DNA of 64,000 bases, from contig OX457038.1 in the NCBI GenBank assembly GCA_949752735.1, positions 24,364,655-24,428,654 on the forward strand, in the 5' to 3' direction. The number at the start of each line of letters is the position of its first letter. The first letter of the stretch is position 1. This document shows positions 63,701-64,000 of this stretch, piece after piece. The stretch is from Lumbricus terrestris (lineage: Eukaryota > Annelida > Clitellata > Crassiclitellata > Lumbricidae). A program made the position numbers and the translations under genes. The notes below the pieces were generated by a model. The model was given only the letters and a program-made list of their open reading frames with translations, did no database searches and was not told where the DNA came from.

Positions 63701-64000
63701 ACAAAGCTCTATCATTTTCTAGTCTTAAAGCAATATTTTCATTCACAAGGGATTATTTCCAGTTTGGGTAAATGCTATGAGGCTGATGAAAGTGTCATTG
63801 TATGCTTCACCATGTTTATAGAACCATGCAATTGCTAAGTCACAGCTCGCTTGAGAGTTAGCTACAGCTGATTAGTGGTTGTTTGTAATAACAAAAGTTT
63901 TTTAATTAAATGTCCTGCTGCTTAGATGATGCAAATAACTTGTCTGTTTTTGTGTAGGACATTGCCTTCAAGATCGTTAATCGTGAATGGGAATACTCGT
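44516..64000 (+). CDS. CACTIN: Cactin, 19 coding exons seen, 3' end outside the window
   Basis: Nuclear spliceosome-associated protein, also linked to NF-kappaB/Cactus control in flies. Exons: 44516-44550, 46737-46901, 47330-47399, 48940-48993, 50702-50848, 51971-52105, 52994-53048, 53809-53897, 54771-54927, 55629-55775, 56661-56770, 57443-57582, 58391-58565, 58822-58896, 59116-59196, 59899-59982, 62307-62357, 63283-63345, 63958 onward. All GT-AG and in phase. The N-terminus MSKDRGNKRKERSRSRSRS leads into a Lys/His-rich tail (to about 50). Then come EKMGWDEEYMGYTNADNPFG (about 101-120), a coiled coil, KIRIKDGRAKPIDLLAQYI, EGKNSDFWRDI, VASVFKGKT, GYWESLLQQLKAHMAR and a Pro/Gln linker (about 389-434). 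The C-terminal Cactin domain holds DKYRPRKPRFFNRVHTGFEW, PPPKIVQGYKFN, FYPDLIDKA, RFHAGAPYEDIAFKIVNREW. About 25 residues should remain. Exon 1 rests on phase fit and the basic N-terminus; its GTAGAC donor is weak. Confidence 0.96.
45085..45340 (-). mobile_element. CR1-like LINE 3' relic in Cactin intron 1
   Basis: The - strand gives RTAFVRHQTFAVVGPSIWND followed by LPPSLRAKP, then the tail TTCGAGAGGCGCTATATAAATG. 5'-truncated. Confidence 0.75.
47477..47550 (-). mobile_element. Possible LINE 3'-tail scrap
   Basis: CATCATCATCATCAT followed by AACTGGTTAAGCCCTCTCTG resembles the ATG-repeat tail of the RTE-like LINE at 28100. Too short to be sure. Confidence 0.25.
47900..48490. other. GC-rich CCCCACCCC-type insert in Cactin intron 3
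   Basis: Pyrimidine-rich CCCCACCCCACTTACCC repeats occur, with CCCGGAAATTTAGG and CCCGAAAATTTTCG phrases at opposite ends. Composition is very unlike the surrounding intron, so it is probably inserted. Clear terminal repeats were not found. Confidence 0.45.
48739..48776. repeat. (AT)n microsatellite
   Basis: About 19 AT units in Cactin intron 3. Confidence 0.95.
50985..51296 (-). mobile_element. CR1-like LINE 3' relic in Cactin intron 5
   Basis: Shifted - strand frames give LVWQCLSPWAPSFLCEFCHS and IGPTNWNGLPLTMRHLPN, the usual LINE C-terminal motifs. It abuts the tRNA-like SINE that starts at about 51299. Confidence 0.7.
51299..51625 (+). mobile_element. tRNA-derived SINE, second family
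   Basis: The head GCGCTGTAGCTCAGTTGAGA has a good A box (TAGCTCAGTTG) and a B-box-like GGGTTTAAGCC, about 52 bases apart. The body has GCACTTAGGCTATTAGTGCT, AGCCGACCTGCGTGTCATGC and CGTATTTCGTATAACATG. A truncated copy at 7960-8122 (- strand) shares the body, so it is a dispersed repeat and not a functional tRNA gene. Confidence 0.8.
54907..55155 (+). repeat. 142-bp tandem duplication across a Cactin exon end
   Basis: 54907-55048 is repeated from 55049. The copy includes the last 21 bases of exon 9 (AAATTGATCCTTCAAATACAG), its GTAATC donor and the start of the intron. The copies differ by an 8-base deletion (TGTCTATT) in the second. Using the second donor would read through GGTAATCTGATGTAA and stop. 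Confidence 0.9.
55307..55421 (+). other. CACTIN: Possible alternative Cactin exon
   Basis: Between exons 9 and 10, a CTGGCAG acceptor and a GTATGT donor bound a segment open in one frame (PHGMHTRADDYSSFGISDKS..RPVIE). Its end phase fits exon 10, but its phase-0 start does not fit exon 9. Direct splicing of exon 9 to exon 10 matches Cactin better, so this is likely unused or minor. Confidence 0.2.
57665..58015 (-). mobile_element. tRNA-derived SINE, third family, in Cactin intron 12
   Basis: On the - strand the head TATAACTCAGCGCATTGGTT and GAGATCGAGCCCC look like A and B boxes. A ~110-bp body segment (ACAGAACAGACAGCCTGCAA) occurs twice in tandem. The 3' end is an ATT repeat. A faintly similar tail is seen at 62525-62600. 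Confidence 0.65.
59430..59765. other. GC-richer block in Cactin intron 15, probably a repeat relic
   Basis: A 116-codon + strand frame and - strand frames cross it without recognisable motifs. Composition differs from the rest of the intron. Confidence 0.35.
60225..60305 (-). mobile_element. LINE/SINE tail fragment
   Basis: CAATCAATCAATCATAATTT, ATATAGCGCCCTTTCAAGG and a doubled ACTCAGAGGCGCTC phrase. Only the common 3' tail remains, in Cactin intron 16. Confidence 0.7.
60849..61244. mobile_element. hAT-type element with perfect 8-bp TSD in Cactin intron 16
   Basis: It begins CAGTGGTGTAGTGGGGCGGG and ends, reversed, CAGTGGTGTAGTCCTAAAAA, with GGGGGAACGCC near both ends. ATCTGGAC flanks it at 60841-60848 and 61245-61252. 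No transposase. Confidence 0.9.
61268..61547. mobile_element. hAT-type element with perfect 8-bp TSD, 23 bp from another
   Basis: Ends CAGTGGCGGCGCCAGG and, reversed, CAGTGGCGGGGCTGGGG. AGACGGGC flanks it at 61260-61267 and 61548-61555. Only 280 bases long, with the TTTCGGACTTTTTT and AGTCATCGACCGAAA motifs also seen in the nested element at 6154-6533. Confidence 0.9.
62525..62830 (-). mobile_element. Possible degraded retroelement in Cactin intron 16 or 17
   Basis: AGTAAGTAAGTAAGAATATTC and AATGCCACCAGCAAACGCACA resemble the tail of the SINE at 57665. It lies after exon 17. Downstream GA-rich text might be a LINE relic on the - strand. Weak. Confidence 0.3.

Overview
This is an animal nuclear genome window, AT-rich, with short exons, GT-AG introns and many interspersed repeats. 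Nothing prokaryotic or viral was seen. The repeats (CR1-like LINEs, tRNA-derived SINEs, short hAT-type DNA elements, satellite arrays) suggest an invertebrate. I cannot name the species from sequence alone.

Two genes can be rebuilt exon by exon, both on the + strand. The first is ARPC1, the WD40 subunit of the Arp2/3 actin-nucleating complex. It has 11 coding exons from 11659 to 26543 and a complete 373-residue frame. The second is Cactin (CACTIN), a conserved spliceosome-associated protein. It starts at 44516 and runs off the window inside exon 19, with about 625 residues visible. Their jobs are unrelated and nothing suggests shared regulation.

Layout: 1-7.7 kb holds several short open segments with splice signals on the - strand. 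They may be an unidentified gene, but the exon phases do not all join. The segment also carries CR1, SINE and nested hAT insertions. 7.7-11.6 kb is simple repeats, a hAT-like element and an RTE-like LINE fragment. 11.7-26.5 kb is ARPC1, whose introns hold a LINE inserted into a SINE, a second LINE with an open reverse transcriptase frame, and a 626-bp TIR element. 28.1-30.1 kb is an RTE-like LINE broken by two later CR1-like insertions. 32.5-43.1 kb is a satellite block: an 83-bp array, a ~50-bp array, a ~75-bp array rich in TGACGTCA, and a second 83-bp array that is the same family as the first but inverted. 43.8-44.5 kb is a palindromic 42-bp repeat cluster ending just before the Cactin start codon. 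44.5-64 kb is Cactin, with SINE, CR1 and two adjacent hAT-type insertions in its introns.

The most notable structures are the inverted pair of 83-bp satellite arrays with cAMP-response-element-like repeats between them, the palindrome abutting the Cactin start, and a tandem duplication that copies a Cactin splice donor.
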